This document shows, piece by piece, positions 10,191 through 19,576 of a DNA stretch of 64,000 bases. The stretch covers positions 62,001 through 126,000 of the forward strand of contig NZ_BAZK01000007.1 in NCBI RefSeq assembly GCF_001310815.1, in the 5' to 3' direction. The DNA comes from Pseudovibrio denitrificans JCM 12308 (GTDB lineage Bacteria; Pseudomonadota; Alphaproteobacteria; Rhizobiales; Stappiaceae). A program made the translations under genes and the position numbers. Every line of letters begins with the position of its first letter. Within the stretch, counting starts at the first letter, position 1. The notes under the pieces were generated by a model. That model did not search any database. It had not been told where the DNA came from and was given only the letters and a program-made list of their open reading frames with translations.

Positions 10191-10604
10191 TTATGAATTC
10201 AATTTGGTGAACACGCGCACATCCACATTGCCACAAATGGCGTTGGAGTACGGGCAAAGCGTATGGGCTGTGTGGATCACATCTTCAGCCTGCTCACGGG
10301 TGAGACCGGAGAACTCAAGATGCAGATCAATGTCCAGCACAAAGCCGCCCTCGTCCTTCTCGATGACATTGCCTTCGGCACGCACCTCAACCGCGTTGAG
10401 CGGATATTCCTTATGGCCGGAGACCATTTTGAGGGAGTGTTCAAAGCAGGAAGCATAGCCTACGGCAAAGAGCTCCTCCGGCGTTACACCTGGCCCCTCC
10501 ACTCCTGGCGGGGTCACTCGAATTTTCGCAGCTTCGTCGCTCAACGTCGGGCTACCGGAGCGTCCGTTCTCTGCTTTAGTGTCTGATTCATAGAAGACTT
10601 TCAT
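10191..10604 (-). CDS. ohr: Ohr/OsmC-family organic hydroperoxide reductase
   Basis: The 137-residue protein carries the two redox cysteines of the Ohr group, Cys53 in GYASCFEH and Cys117 in TLCPYSNA, plus an N-terminal GRSGSP segment with a likely catalytic Arg. Ohr enzymes reduce organic and fatty-acid hydroperoxides using lipoylated proteins. Unlike most ohr genes it is not beside a MarR-type ohrR. It follows a TetR gene instead and is probably controlled by it. Confidence 0.92.
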   Translation of the reverse strand: MKVFYESDTKAENGRSGSPTLSDEAAKIRVTPPGVEGPGVTPEELFAVGYASCFEHSLKMVSGHKEYPLNAVEVRAEGNVIEKDEGGFVLDIDLHLEFSGLTREQAEDVIHTAHTLCPYSNAICGNVDVRVFTKLNS

Positions 10605-10655
10605 ATCTTCACCTTAGATTTTGGACTGGCGTTTGGGTCTTACGGGTTGATGGCG

Positions 10656-11249
10656 TTATGCAGCAGGCAGCATGATTTCAGTGACCTCCAGTGCTTTCTG
10701 GAGTGGTGTTTTTTCTCTTGTGACCTTCCCGATGAGGCTGGCACCCAGCCACATCTGGTAGAGCATCTGTGCTGTCATTCTTGCATTCAGTTTTGGAGCG
10801 ATGGATCCTTCCTGAACACCCGCTTCGATAACGTCTCCAAGACGCCTCTCGACTTGTGCGGTCATTCGGGCCAGCAGTTCTCTCATATCTTCAGAAATGT
10901 CTGCGATCTCGGCGCTCAGCTTCACGATCAAGCAGTGCTTGGATGCATCCTCTGAATGCTGGTAGTTCTCCCAGAGGTGCCAGTACTGGAACAGCTTTTC
11001 TCGCATGTTCAGCGCGTCTGTTTCAAACAGCGCGTCCAAGCTCTTCATATACTCATCTAGGTATTGCTGAACCAATACGCAACCGAAGTGCTCTTTGGAT
11101 TCGAAGTAATGATAAAACGAGCCTTTCGGAACTCCGGCAGTTTTCAGCAGTACGCTCAGGCCCATGCTGGAAAAACCCTGCTCTGCTATCAACTTACGAC
11201 CGGTTTCCAAGATGTGTTGACGGGTGGCTTCACTCTTCTTCATCTTCAT
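10656..11249 (-). CDS. TetR-family regulator, NemR/AcuR-like
   Basis: This 197-residue TetR protein has the helix-turn-helix GLSVLLKTAGVPKGSFYHYF and a C-terminal region like the NemR/AcuR group, which sense electrophiles through cysteines. Cys57 (HFGCVLV) and Cys105 (KHCLIV) are candidates. It is first in an operon with ohr, a CurA-like reductase and a DJ-1-like gene. A palindrome resembling the NemR box lies 22 bases upstream. No clear ribosome site precedes the ATG; the Met at 11243 is an alternative start. Confidence 0.85.
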   Translation of the reverse strand: MKMKKSEATRQHILETGRKLIAEQGFSSMGLSVLLKTAGVPKGSFYHYFESKEHFGCVLVQQYLDEYMKSLDALFETDALNMREKLFQYWHLWENYQHSEDASKHCLIVKLSAEIADISEDMRELLARMTAQVERRLGDVIEAGVQEGSIAPKLNARMTAQMLYQMWLGASLIGKVTREKTPLQKALEVTEIMLPAA

Positions 11250-11270
11250 AAGGAGTGTTTTAATTAAAAA

Positions 11271-11285
11271 TAGACCGGTCGTCTA
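11271..11285. promoter_or_regulatory. NemR-box-like operator
   Basis: TAGACCGGTCGTCTA lies upstream of the TetR gene. Adding one G (GTCGGTCTA in place of GTCGTCTA) makes a perfect palindrome, TAGACCG-GT-CGGTCTA. As I recall it, the complement of that equals the E. coli NemR box TAGACCGACCGGTCTA. The missing base fits the pattern of lost G/C bases seen in this sequence. Confidence 0.6.
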
Positions 11286-11398
11286 GTGCCCTTCGCATTA
11301 TCCCTGATGACGTCTCTTCACATTGACTTCATGACGGGAAATGTCAGGCGGGGATAAGCCTCAGGTTGTGCGTGCTGAAGGTTTGGGCCGGGGCGCAG

Positions 11399-12007
11399 TT
11401 ATGCCCGCAGCCCCTCTTCCATGATCGCCCACGAGTTGTCGAAGCGCTGCTCAAAGTCAGTAGACTCCTCCAACCGCGAAATGATCAGCGTACCTTCCAC
11501 AAGCGCAATGATGGCTTCCACCACATCCTGCTCGTTCTTCTTCTTGATGGTTCCCTGCTCAATGCCTTCGCGCACCAGCTTGGCAAGGCGGGCTTTGATC
11601 TGCCCGAAGAACCGGCGCAGAACCACCTTGGCCACGTTATGGCGATAGAACTCAAACCAGATCGCGGTGATAACCTTATGAGTTCGCAGGAAAATCAACG
11701 ATGTCTTGCAGATGTAGTAGATCTGCTCCAGCTGGGTTGCATCAGGGTCTTCATGCCCCTCCAGCTGCATGCGCAGGTCGTCTTCATAAGTGGTGATGTA
11801 CTCCGCGAGCACTTCATCCTTGGTTGGAAAGATGCTCGTGACGTCCTTAACCTTCAGGCCGGCGTTGGCTGCGATATCTGCGTAAGTGGTTTCAAAATAA
11901 CCGAATTTTTCAAAGCAGCAGATCGCGGCTTCCAGAATTGCTGACTTGGAGACTGGGGCTGGAGAGTTCTCTGAATACCCTGCATGGGTGCTGTCCGTGT
12001 CACTCAT
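11399..12007 (-). CDS. TetR-family transcriptional regulator
   Basis: At 202 residues from ATG 12007, this has a typical N-terminal helix-turn-helix (about residues 24-66, FGYFETTYADIAANAGLK, then VKDVTSIF). The C-terminal domain resembles the BetI/RutR-like class, but I cannot name a ligand. I prefer the start at 12007 because GAGGCAGG lies just upstream. No target gene shares its strand nearby; it may act on the operon at 8344-11249 or on distant genes. Confidence 0.85.
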   Translation of the reverse strand: MSDTDSTHAGYSENSPAPVSKSAILEAAICCFEKFGYFETTYADIAANAGLKVKDVTSIFPTKDEVLAEYITTYEDDLRMQLEGHEDPDATQLEQIYYICKTSLIFLRTHKVITAIWFEFYRHNVAKVVLRRFFGQIKARLAKLVREGIEQGTIKKKNEQDVVEAIIALVEGTLIISRLEESTDFEQRFDNSWAIMEEGLRA

Positions 12008-12204
12008 AACCTGCCTCTTTTCCACGTCTACGCCTGCTACTTTTGTGTGTGAGCAAGCAGTCTGATTAGAAACCCATGATGGAACAACACTTTGCCAAGA
12101 TGATGGTAAATCGGCATCTATGAATTCTGATAAAGATCGAGCGCTTGCTGAATTCGGCTGTTTTAATAATGAGTTACGTGGTGCTCAAGTCGGTCTTTTA
12201 CATA

Positions 12205-12831
12205 TTACGCTACGCGCTTGAACACGCTTGTCTGGAATTTTTGCTGGTTTTTCTTCGGCGTAATATGAGTGTGTTCCTGCGTTGCAATCTGCTCAAAAAC
12301 ACCCGGCGCAAGTGCTTCCAGTTTTTCGTTCAAGGACTGGGAAGAATAGCGCTGCACAGGAAGGCCGGAACACTTCTCCGGTCCATCCTCAGCAAAGGTG
12401 GAAATGATGGCGATACCACCAACAGGAACGGACTTAACCAACGCATCTGTATAGGCTTTCTGGTCCTGCTCGTTGGTGAGGAAATGAAACACCGCACGGT
12501 CATGCCAAACCTGATAGGTGCTCTCTGGCGTCCACTTGGTAACGTCCGCTGCGATCCACTCCACATCATCAGCCACGCCACCCAGACGCTCTTTCCCGGC
12601 TTCCAACACCACTGAGGAGATGTCCAGAACCGAAAGCGGACCATAGCCTGCGGCGTGCAGAATGCTGGTCAGCTTGGAGGCGCCACCGCCTACATCTATG
12701 AAGCTCTGACCCAGTTTAAGATAGCTGATAACGAGTTGATAAGACAGCGTTGGCTGGTTTTCATACCATGTCAGCTGCTCTTCCTGGCGGGCATCATAAA
12801 CCGCGTTCCAATGTGCAACTTTCTCGTTCAT
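12205..12831 (-). CDS. Class I SAM-dependent methyltransferase
   Basis: This 208-residue protein has a Rossmann methyltransferase core: motif I FIDVGGGASKL near residue 45, an acidic loop VLDISSVVLE, and IAADVTKWTP for adenine contact. The start MNEKVAHWNAVYDAR with WYENQP resembles TPMT/TehB-like small-molecule methyltransferases that act on thiols, selenium or tellurium compounds. It stands alone, divergent from the hydrolase gene at 13102. The substrate is not predictable from sequence. Confidence 0.82.
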   Translation of the reverse strand: MNEKVAHWNAVYDARQEEQLTWYENQPTLSYQLVISYLKLGQSFIDVGGGASKLTSILHAAGYGPLSVLDISSVVLEAGKERLGGVADDVEWIAADVTKWTPESTYQVWHDRAVFHFLTNEQDQKAYTDALVKSVPVGGIAIISTFAEDGPEKCSGLPVQRYSSQSLNEKLEALAPGVFEQIATQEHTHITPKKNQQKFQTSVFKRVA

Positions 12832-13101
12832 CTCGGGCCTCGCCTTTGCAACAGGGCATATATGGGAGTAGCCGGCTAAGAAAGCAACATATAATTTAGA
12901 TAATTCTAATCTACAATCAATGTATTGCGGTCATTACCCAGCGTCTTCCTTCTGTCCGCTAGGAGTTTAAGCGATTTTGCTCTGTCTCTGCAGTCACGTT
13001 TTTACGATGCGGACAAGCCCATGTTGTCTGTTAAAGGCATTTTTCCAGTCAACGGGCGATCTTATGCGGCAATAACGGTGCGCAGAACCAAGGATCGATA
13101 C

Positions 13102-14025
13102 ATGCCTGAGCGGAAGAAACTTGAGAGCAATCTGGATAAGGTGGAAGTGCGGCAGGTGGAGTTTGAGTGCCACGGCGAGAAGCTGCACGGGGATCTCTAT
13201 CTTCCTAAAAAACGACCGCCTTTTGGCAAACTTCCCGGCGTTGTGGTAACGGGCGCATGGACCTCCGTGAAGGAGCAGATGTCCGGTCTTTATGCCTCAG
13301 AGCTGGCCATGCGCGGGTTCGTGGCGCTTGCGTTTGACTTCCGCGGCTGGGGACTTTCTGCCCATGACGGCAAGACCAAGTATCTGGAGGATCCAGCCCG
13401 CAAAACCGACGATATCCGCGCGGCGATCGACTTCATGGGCCGCTGTCCGGATGTGGATCCCGACAGGATTTGCGGCCTCGGCATCTGTGCATCTGCGGGG
13501 TATATGAGCGCGGCGACAGGTGGAAACAGGCATGTGCATTCGCTGGCCTTGGTCGCGCCGTGGCTGCATAATTCCGAAATCGTTTCAGAGGTTTATGGCG
13601 GTGCAGAAGGCGTCAGCGAACTGCTGAAGGTCGGCCGAGATGCCCTCACCCACGAAGAGCCACGCTACATCGTCGCGGCGAGCAAAGTAGACGATACGGC
13701 GCTGATGTTCGATGTGGAGTACTACACCGAGGAAGATCGCGGTCTGATCCCCGAATTCGATAACAAATTCAACCTCGCCTCCTGGGAAGCCTGGCTGACA
13801 TTTGATGGTGTGCATACCGCTGAAAAGCAGAACCAGCCAACCCTGATCGTGCACAGCGAAGCAGCGGCCATCCCTAAAGGTGCAAGAGAGTTTGCGCGGC
13901 GAATGGGCGACAGAGCGACGACGCTCTGGTTTGAAGATGTGACGCAGTTCGACTTCTACGACAAGGCCCAACCCATTGATCGTGCTTTGGAAGCTGTTGC
14001 CGAGCACTTCCTTTCAACGATGTGA
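13102..14025 (+). CDS. Alpha/beta hydrolase
   Basis: This 307-residue hydrolase has the oxyanion region VVVTGAWTSVKEQMSG, strand FDFRGWG and nucleophile elbow GLGICASAGY with Ser as nucleophile. It resembles the YcjY/dienelactone hydrolase-like group. The start at 13102 is set by AAGGA eight bases upstream; the open frame continues upstream without a good start. It leads a unit with a double SnoaL-like gene (12 bases after the stop) and an SDR gene. A catabolic role for the unit is inferred. Confidence 0.83.
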   Translation: MPERKKLESNLDKVEVRQVEFECHGEKLHGDLYLPKKRPPFGKLPGVVVTGAWTSVKEQMSGLYASELAMRGFVALAFDFRGWGLSAHDGKTKYLEDPARKTDDIRAAIDFMGRCPDVDPDRICGLGICASAGYMSAATGGNRHVHSLALVAPWLHNSEIVSEVYGGAEGVSELLKVGRDALTHEEPRYIVAASKVDDTALMFDVEYYTEEDRGLIPEFDNKFNLASWEAWLTFDGVHTAEKQNQPTLIVHSEAAAIPKGAREFARRMGDRATTLWFEDVTQFDFYDKAQPIDRALEAVAEHFLSTM

Positions 14026-14037
14026 GCAGGAACTTCT

Positions 14038-14967
14038 ATGAGTGACCCCTCCGAACTTGAACTGGCTAAGGATGTCGCCGCCATAACCTCGGTTATAGAA
14101 GGGGTGGTCAACTGTTTTGATCGGGGGGATTATGAAAGCCTTGCCACGCTCTACAGCGATCACGTGGAGATGGATTACAGCTCCTTGTTCGGCGGCACCG
14201 CGCACAAGAAGACCCGAGAACAACAGCTGATGGATTGGGCTGGTTTGCTGCCCGGTTTCGATCTTGTTCGTCATTCCCTTGCTGACTTCAACGTGCGCAT
14301 TGAGGAAGGCATCGCGATCACCACATGTTCAGTCGTGGGACAGCTTTATCTGAGTGAGAAGGTCTGGGAGGTAGAAGGCCTCTACCAGTTCCGCTTGCAC
14401 AAACGTAGCAACCACTGGCGCATCTTCAAGCAACGCTTTGTTTTGAAATCTGAAAACGGTAATAGAGACATTGTTGAAACCGCGAAAGACCGTGCCAAAG
14501 GCCACCCTCCTCCGTTCGTAAAACGCCGCAAAGCACAGGCTGCTGTTGTCCGGTTTTTAAAGGCCTTGGAAAACAAGGATATGGACGCACTGGCAGACGT
14601 TTGGTCAGAAAAAGCCGTGCAGGATATGCCTTACTCGCCTGATGGTTTTCCCGATGTGGTGGAAGGCAAGAGTAACCTCATCAAGCACTACAGCGCCTGG
14701 CCGGAGAATGCCGGGGAAGCGGATTTCACCTCCAACCTCAAATTCTACCCCATGATGTCGCCGGAATGGGTGTTTGCGGAGTTCACCGGAGAAGTGGAGA
14801 TTCTGACGACGGGCCGGGAGTACAATCAGATTTATGGCGGATTGTTCCACGTGCCCCATGGCAAGATACAGTATTACCGGGAGTACTTTAATCCTGAACC
14901 CTTCCGCTTTGCCTATGACATTGAAGAGGGAAAAGAGCCTGACAGCTTCCCAACCAGTGAACCTTGA
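14038..14967 (+). CDS. Tandem SnoaL-like (NTF2-fold) protein
   Basis: The 309 residues contain two NTF2/SnoaL-like domains, about 10-145 and 165-295. Each begins with a helix followed by an acidic patch (CFDRGDYESLATLYSDHVEMD; LENKDMDALADVWSEKAVQDM). SnoaL-like proteins act as small isomerases, dehydratases or cyclases, or as binding domains. The gene starts with ATG behind AGGAAC and lies between a hydrolase and an SDR in one probable transcript. Fused pairs of such domains occur in enzymes for small aromatic or polyketide-like substrates, but I cannot name this one. Confidence 0.75.
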   Translation: MSDPSELELAKDVAAITSVIEGVVNCFDRGDYESLATLYSDHVEMDYSSLFGGTAHKKTREQQLMDWAGLLPGFDLVRHSLADFNVRIEEGIAITTCSVVGQLYLSEKVWEVEGLYQFRLHKRSNHWRIFKQRFVLKSENGNRDIVETAKDRAKGHPPPFVKRRKAQAAVVRFLKALENKDMDALADVWSEKAVQDMPYSPDGFPDVVEGKSNLIKHYSAWPENAGEADFTSNLKFYPMMSPEWVFAEFTGEVEILTTGREYNQIYGGLFHVPHGKIQYYREYFNPEPFRFAYDIEEGKEPDSFPTSEP

Positions 14968-15036
14968 TGATAATATAAAAATGAATCACTTTCTAAATTG
15001 AGTGACGTCAAACAAGAACTGCAACAGAGGTGCCAG

Positions 15037-15695
15037 ATGGCCAGACGTGCGTTGATTACCGGTGGCAACAGAGGCATCGGGTATGCCATCGCAAAAGGAT
15101 TGAAGAAAGAAGGCCTTGAGGTCATCATCGGCTCGCGCAATGCAGAAGCAGGTGCTGAAGCGGCCAAAGAGATCGGCTGCGGGCATGTACAGCTGGATGT
15201 GGCGGACCTGCGCTCTATCGAACAAGCCTATGACGATATTGGGGTTATTGACGTTCTGGTGAACAACGCAGGTGTGCTTTACGAAGAGCCTATGCTGGAA
15301 AATCCGCGCCAGTTTGAACAGAGCATGCAGGTGATGGTGCATGGTCCCTATCACATGATACGACGCGCCGCGCCTTCCATGATCGACCGGCAATATGGGC
15401 GGATTGTGAACATGAGCTCTGAATGGGGCTCATTTGCTGAAGGATTGGGAGGACCCGGCGCTTACGGTGTCGCCAAAGCCGCGCTGAATGCGTTGACGCT
15501 TGCGCTTTCCCGCGAACTGCCATCTTGCGTCAAGATCAATTCCATGTGCCTGGCTGGGTTCAAACTCGCATGGGCGGCAGCGCCGCGACACGTACGCCTG
15601 AACAGGGCGCAGAAACGGCGATTTGGTTGGCGACCCTGCCGGAAGCTGGACCAAACGGTGGCTTCTTCAGCGATCACCATCCAATGGACTGGTAA
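15037..15695 (+). CDS. SDR-family oxidoreductase, one frameshift
   Basis: Restored length is 219 residues. The NAD(P)-binding TGGNRGIG motif is at the N-terminus, NNAG near residue 80, the catalytic Ser in VNMSSEWG, and the YGVAK motif (YxxxK) follows. The frame breaks near 15549: TGCCTGGC must read TGCCCTGGC, giving the standard [11 protein letters not shown] stretch after the active site and the ending [10 protein letters not shown]. It starts at ATG 15037 behind AGAGG. It is the third gene of the hydrolase-SnoaL unit, with 69 bases to its left neighbour. It ends 6 bases short of the convergent decarboxylase gene. Confidence 0.83.
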
Positions 15696-15701
15696 CACCT
15701 T

Positions 15702-16697
15702 CTACTCGGCTGGGATCAGCTTCACTGCCTCGGCTTCTCCATGCTTGGAGAGAAGCTGCTCAAAATACTGGATCGTCTTGCCCAGCCCCTCCCGCAGTTC
15801 TGTGGTTGGGCGCCATCCCAGATAATCTCTGGCGCGGGTGATATCAGGTTTGCGCTGGAGCGGATCATCCTGAGGAAGTGGTTCTCTGATGATCCGGGAC
15901 TTGGACCCGGTTAGCTCCAGCACAAGCTCAGCAAGCTGCTTAATGGTGAACTCCTTGGGATTGCCGATGTTGATCGGCATGGAGATATGATCGGGTGCGT
16001 TCATCAGTTTGATCATGCCATCCACCAGATCATCGCGATAACAGAACGAACGCGTCTGCATGCCATCGCCGTAAAGCGTAATCGGTTTGTTCATCAGCGC
16101 TTGCATGATGAAGTTGGATACCACCCGCCCATCATTGGGGTGCATACGTGGTCCGTAAGTATTGAAGATGCGCATCACCCGGATGTTGATGTTGTTTTGC
16201 CGATAGTAATCGTAAAACAGCGTCTCAGCGCAGCGTTTTCCTTCGTCATAACAAGAGCGTACACCGATGGGGTTCACATTCCCCCAGTACTCTTCCGGCT
16301 GCGGGTGAACCTGCGGGTCACCGTAAATCTCGGAGGTCGAAGCCTGCAGGATCTTGGCTTTCACCCGCTTTGCAAGCCCCAGCATGTTGATCGCACCAAG
16401 CACACTGGTCTTGGTAGTCTGCACAGGGTCAAACTGGTAGTGCACGGGAGAGGCCGGGCAGGCGAGGTTATAGATCTCGTCTACTTCCACAAACAGCGGC
16501 TGACACACATCGTGGCGCAGAAGCTCAAAGCGCTTGTGGTCCAGCAGGTGTTCCACATTCATGCGGGTGCCGGTGAAGAAGTTGTCCAGACACAGCACTT
16601 CGTGTCCTGCTTCCAAAAGCTTCTCACTGAGATAGGAACCGAGAAAACCGGATCCACCTGTCACAAGAATTCTGCGCCGATCATCAAGTGAGAACAT
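15702..16697 (-). CDS. UDP-glucuronate decarboxylase (UDP-xylose synthase)
   Basis: This 331-residue extended SDR closely matches UXS enzymes, which make UDP-xylose from UDP-glucuronate using bound NAD. Seen are GGSGFLGS (about 15-22), TSEIYGDP (122-129), Tyr151 and Lys155 in the catalytic YDEGK, and [11 protein letters not shown] choose ATG 16697; an in-frame extension upstream to 16838 does not look like this family. It could supply xylose for surface polysaccharide or for the sugar cassette at 24.5-27.7 kb. It stands alone. Confidence 0.92.
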   Translation of the reverse strand: MFSLDDRRRILVTGGSGFLGSYLSEKLLEAGHEVLCLDNFFTGTRMNVEHLLDHKRFELLRHDVCQPLFVEVDEIYNLACPASPVHYQFDPVQTTKTSVLGAINMLGLAKRVKAKILQASTSEIYGDPQVHPQPEEYWGNVNPIGVRSCYDEGKRCAETLFYDYYRQNNINIRVMRIFNTYGPRMHPNDGRVVSNFIMQALMNKPITLYGDGMQTRSFCYRDDLVDGMIKLMNAPDHISMPINIGNPKEFTIKQLAELVLELTGSKSRIIREPLPQDDPLQRKPDITRARDYLGWRPTTELREGLGKTIQYFEQLLSKHGEAEAVKLIPAE

Positions 16698-16973
16698 GAG
16701 GCCAATCCGCAATATTGTCAGAGTTGGGAAAAGCCTATCAGCCTGCTTTGCGAGGTAAATATTGAAAAACCTCCACCGATAATTGGGAGTGTTTTCAAAG
16801 AGATGCCGCTCTGCACGCTTTTGTTGAGCAAATTTCAAATAAATGTGCTGGTTGAAGACTTGCTCACAGCGGCATGGCTGTTAGCATTGTACGTAGATTT
16901 CCTCACGCCTCGCGTGACTTCTCTGTTCCCCAATCTTGAGAGGTTCACGCCAACACTATGTTGCAGGGCTCTA

Positions 16974-18170
16974 ATGAATTCCTCCTTTTCGGCTAGTGCC
17001 ACCAGCGCTGGCATCCTCTCCGCATTCGTTGGTTTTGCCAGTTCTTTTGCTATTGTTTTGCACGGCTTGAGCGGTGTTGGCGCTACTGCTGAACAGGCGA
17101 CGTCTGGTTTGATGGCGCTCGCAATCGCCATGGGCCTGTGTGGTATCGTCTTCAGCCTTTGGAAGCGCATTCCGATCTCTGTGGCATGGTCCACACCAAG
17201 TGCAGCTCTGCTGGCGACCTCAGGATTGCCTGAGGGCGGTTTTGCGGCGGCTGTGGGAGCGTTCGTGTTCGCTGGCTTGCTCGTGGTCATCACAGGGCTT
17301 TGGAAGCCTCTGGGGCGTATTGTAGGGCTTATCCCGGTCACGCTTGCACAGGCGATGCTGGCAGGCGTTATCCTGCCACTGTGTCTGGTGCCATTTGAGG
17401 CCGTTGCTGAGATCCCTGCTCTTGCCCTACCTGTCGTCATCGCGTGGTTTATCGCCGGGCAGGTCAACAAACTTCTCGCAGTTCCGGCTGCTTTGCTGGC
17501 ATTCCTCGTGGTGCTGTACTTCCATGCGGACACTTCAGCGCTTGGATCTCTGGAAGTGGTTCAGGCCCCTGTTTTCGTGATGCCGGAGTTCTCCTGGGCA
17601 GCGCTGATCGGCATTGGCATCCCGATTTACATCGTGACCATGGCTTCGCAGAATATTCCCGGCGTCTCCATCCTACGGTCCTTTGGCTATCAGCCGGTTC
17701 CGGGGCCGTTGTTCAGCTGGACTGGGGTAGGCTCCGTTCTCAGCGCGCCATTTGGCGGGCATGGCATTAGCCTCGCTGCTATTACAGCAGCGATCTGCGC
17801 CAATGAGGATGCGCACAAAGATCCGGCCAAACGCTATTGGTCTGCAGTAGTCGCTGGCGTTGTCTATATCGTGTTCGGTGTGTTTTCAGCCGGTTTCGTC
17901 GGAGTTGTCGAACTAGCACCGCGCATTCTGATCGGCGGCGTGGCAGGGCTGGCGCTGATTGGTACGTTGACCGTCTCAGTACAAGGCATGTTGAAAGAAG
18001 CTGAAGGCAGAGAGCCCGCGATCCTGACATTCCTGATCACCGCGTCCGGCCTGTCGTTCTTCGGCATTGGCGCGGCATTCTGGGGTCTGCTGGTGGGTAT
18101 GGGCCTGAAGTTCTGGATGGATTGGAAGCAGCGCGGCCTGCAAGTAGAGCAGGCCACGAAGAAAGCCTGA
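16974..18170 (+). CDS. benE: BenE-family benzoate/H+ symporter
   Basis: The 398-residue integral membrane protein has about 12 predicted segments and the BenE family features SVAWSTPSAALL, PVTLAQAMLAGV, and the SAPFGGHGISLAAITAAIC loop. BenE proteins import benzoate or related aromatic acids with protons. The start at 16974 is chosen over a longer frame from 16803 that lacks membrane character. No benzoate-degradation genes are visible nearby, so the true substrate is open. Confidence 0.88.
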   Translation: MNSSFSASATSAGILSAFVGFASSFAIVLHGLSGVGATAEQATSGLMALAIAMGLCGIVFSLWKRIPISVAWSTPSAALLATSGLPEGGFAAAVGAFVFAGLLVVITGLWKPLGRIVGLIPVTLAQAMLAGVILPLCLVPFEAVAEIPALALPVVIAWFIAGQVNKLLAVPAALLAFLVVLYFHADTSALGSLEVVQAPVFVMPEFSWAALIGIGIPIYIVTMASQNIPGVSILRSFGYQPVPGPLFSWTGVGSVLSAPFGGHGISLAAITAAICANEDAHKDPAKRYWSAVVAGVVYIVFGVFSAGFVGVVELAPRILIGGVAGLALIGTLTVSVQGMLKEAEGREPAILTFLITASGLSFFGIGAAFWGLLVGMGLKFWMDWKQRGLQVEQATKKA

Positions 18171-18172
18171 GG

Positions 18173-18580
18173 TTACTTGGGTAACTCGTCGAACTTGGTC
18201 ACGTCTTCCAGCTTCTCATCCCAGTTGGCTTTGCTGCCCATGAAGATGTGCGCTGTTGGTTCCGCTAAGACCGGTGTGTCCAAGGATCCTGCCGGAACGA
18301 CGATAAAACTATTCTCGCGGTCATAGGTTGGGACAGGAGAGCCGCAGCTCTCGCAGAAACTTCTGCGATGGCGGCTGGACGGAACATTGTAGGACTTAAT
18401 AGCTTCTTCCCCAGTGCTGCAGGTGAAATCAGCATCGAATGCAAAGAGATTGGAACCATGAGCAGACCCGGTTCCCTTCCGGCAATGGCTGCAATGGCAA
18501 AAGAAGAACTTTTTGAAAGTGGCTTGAATCTCAAACTGAACGGTCCCGCACAGGCAGGAGCCTTTATGTGTTTCGCGCAT
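18173..18580 (-). CDS. GFA-family (glutathione-dependent formaldehyde-activating-like) protein
   Basis: This 135-residue zinc protein has the GFA/CENP-V cysteine pattern: Cys9, Cys11, Cys28, Cys30, Cys33, Cys76 and Cys79 (CLCG, CHCSHC, CESCG). The family founder speeds formation of S-hydroxymethylglutathione, but most members have unproven roles. It starts at ATG 18580; the upstream frame overlaps the opp terminator. The gene ends 3 bases from convergent benE. Confidence 0.88.
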   Translation of the reverse strand: MRETHKGSCLCGTVQFEIQATFKKFFFCHCSHCRKGTGSAHGSNLFAFDADFTCSTGEEAIKSYNVPSSRHRRSFCESCGSPVPTYDRENSFIVVPAGSLDTPVLAEPTAHIFMGSKANWDEKLEDVTKFDELPK

Positions 18581-18653
18581 AATAATGGCCTTGAGGGGCA
18601 GAGAAATGGAATGGAGCCGCACTTTGGCAGCGCGCCTTCTCAATTGCAAAGCA

Positions 18654-18684
18654 TAAAAAAACGGCGGAGCTTTTGCCCCGCCGT
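18654..18684 (-). terminator. Terminator of the opp operon
   Basis: On the minus strand, ACGGCGG and CCGCCGT form a 7-base stem around a 10-base loop, followed by a run of seven U residues. It begins 30 bases after the stop of the last opp gene. Confidence 0.85.
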
Positions 18685-18713
18685 CTGTTGTATCATTGAT
18701 ACATAATTGTGTT

Positions 18714-19574
18714 TTAGGCGTTTGCTTCCGCTGCGCGGCGCTCTGCAATGCGCTTACGCTCCGCAATTGGATCCGGGATCGGAACTGCGTTGATGAGCTC
18801 TTTGGTGTAAGGGCTCTGCGGGTTGTGGATCACATCGTGAGCTTCGCCGATTTCTGCGATGTCACCAAACTCCAGAACCATGATGCGGTTACTGATGTGC
18901 TTCACCACACTGAGGTCGTGCGCAATGAACAGCAGGGACAGACCCAACTCTTGCTGCAGATCCATCAGCAGGTTCACCACCTGTGCCTGAACAGACACAT
19001 CAAGCGCAGACACCGGCTCATCACAGATGATCATCTTCGGGTTGGTGATCAACGCACGGGCAATACCAATACGCTGACACTGACCGCCAGAGAACTCGTG
19101 CGGATAGCGGTTGATCATGCGGGCAGACAGACCCACCTTTTCCATCAGCTCACGAACGCGTTTTTTAACTTCGTCCTTTGAGGTTTGTGGGAAGTGTGTC
19201 TTCAGCGGTTCAGCAATGATCTGGCCGGCTGTCAGACGTGGGTTCAAAGACGCGAGAGGATCCTGGAAGATCATCTGGATTTCCTTACGGATACCCAGCA
19301 GTTCCTTCTCGTTCATCTTCATCAGGTCGCGGCCCTGCCAGAACACTTCGCCACCCTGAGACGGGATCATGCGAATGATTGCACGAGCGAGTGTTGACTT
19401 ACCACAGCCGGATTCACCCACGATACCGAGGGTTTCACCTTCTGCCAGATCAAAGGAAACACCTTTAACCGCGCGCAGAATGTCTGGCTGATGCCAAGGC
19501 AGAGCGTTTTGCTTCTTGATTTTGAATTCCACCCGCATGTCGCGAACGGATAAGATTGGCTCTTTCGTGCTCAA
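18714..19574 (-). CDS. oppF: Oligopeptide ABC transporter ATPase, OppF-like
   Basis: The 286-residue ATPase shows Walker [12 protein letters not shown] (about 53-63), signature [14 protein letters not shown], Walker B MIICDEP, and the C-terminal IPDP motif typical of OppF/DppF. It opens with TTG at 19574, two bases after the stop of oppD, so the two are translationally coupled. It forms the ATPase pair that powers the OppB/OppC pore. Confidence 0.92.
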   Translation of the reverse strand: MSTKEPILSVRDMRVEFKIKKQNALPWHQPDILRAVKGVSFDLAEGETLGIVGESGCGKSTLARAIIRMIPSQGGEVFWQGRDLMKMNEKELLGIRKEIQMIFQDPLASLNPRLTAGQIIAEPLKTHFPQTSKDEVKKRVRELMEKVGLSARMINRYPHEFSGGQCQRIGIARALITNPKMIICDEPVSALDVSVQAQVVNLLMDLQQELGLSLLFIAHDLSVVKHISNRIMVLEFGDIAEIGEAHDVIHNPQSPYTKELINAVPIPDPIAERKRIAERRAAEANA

Positions 19575-19576
19575 AA

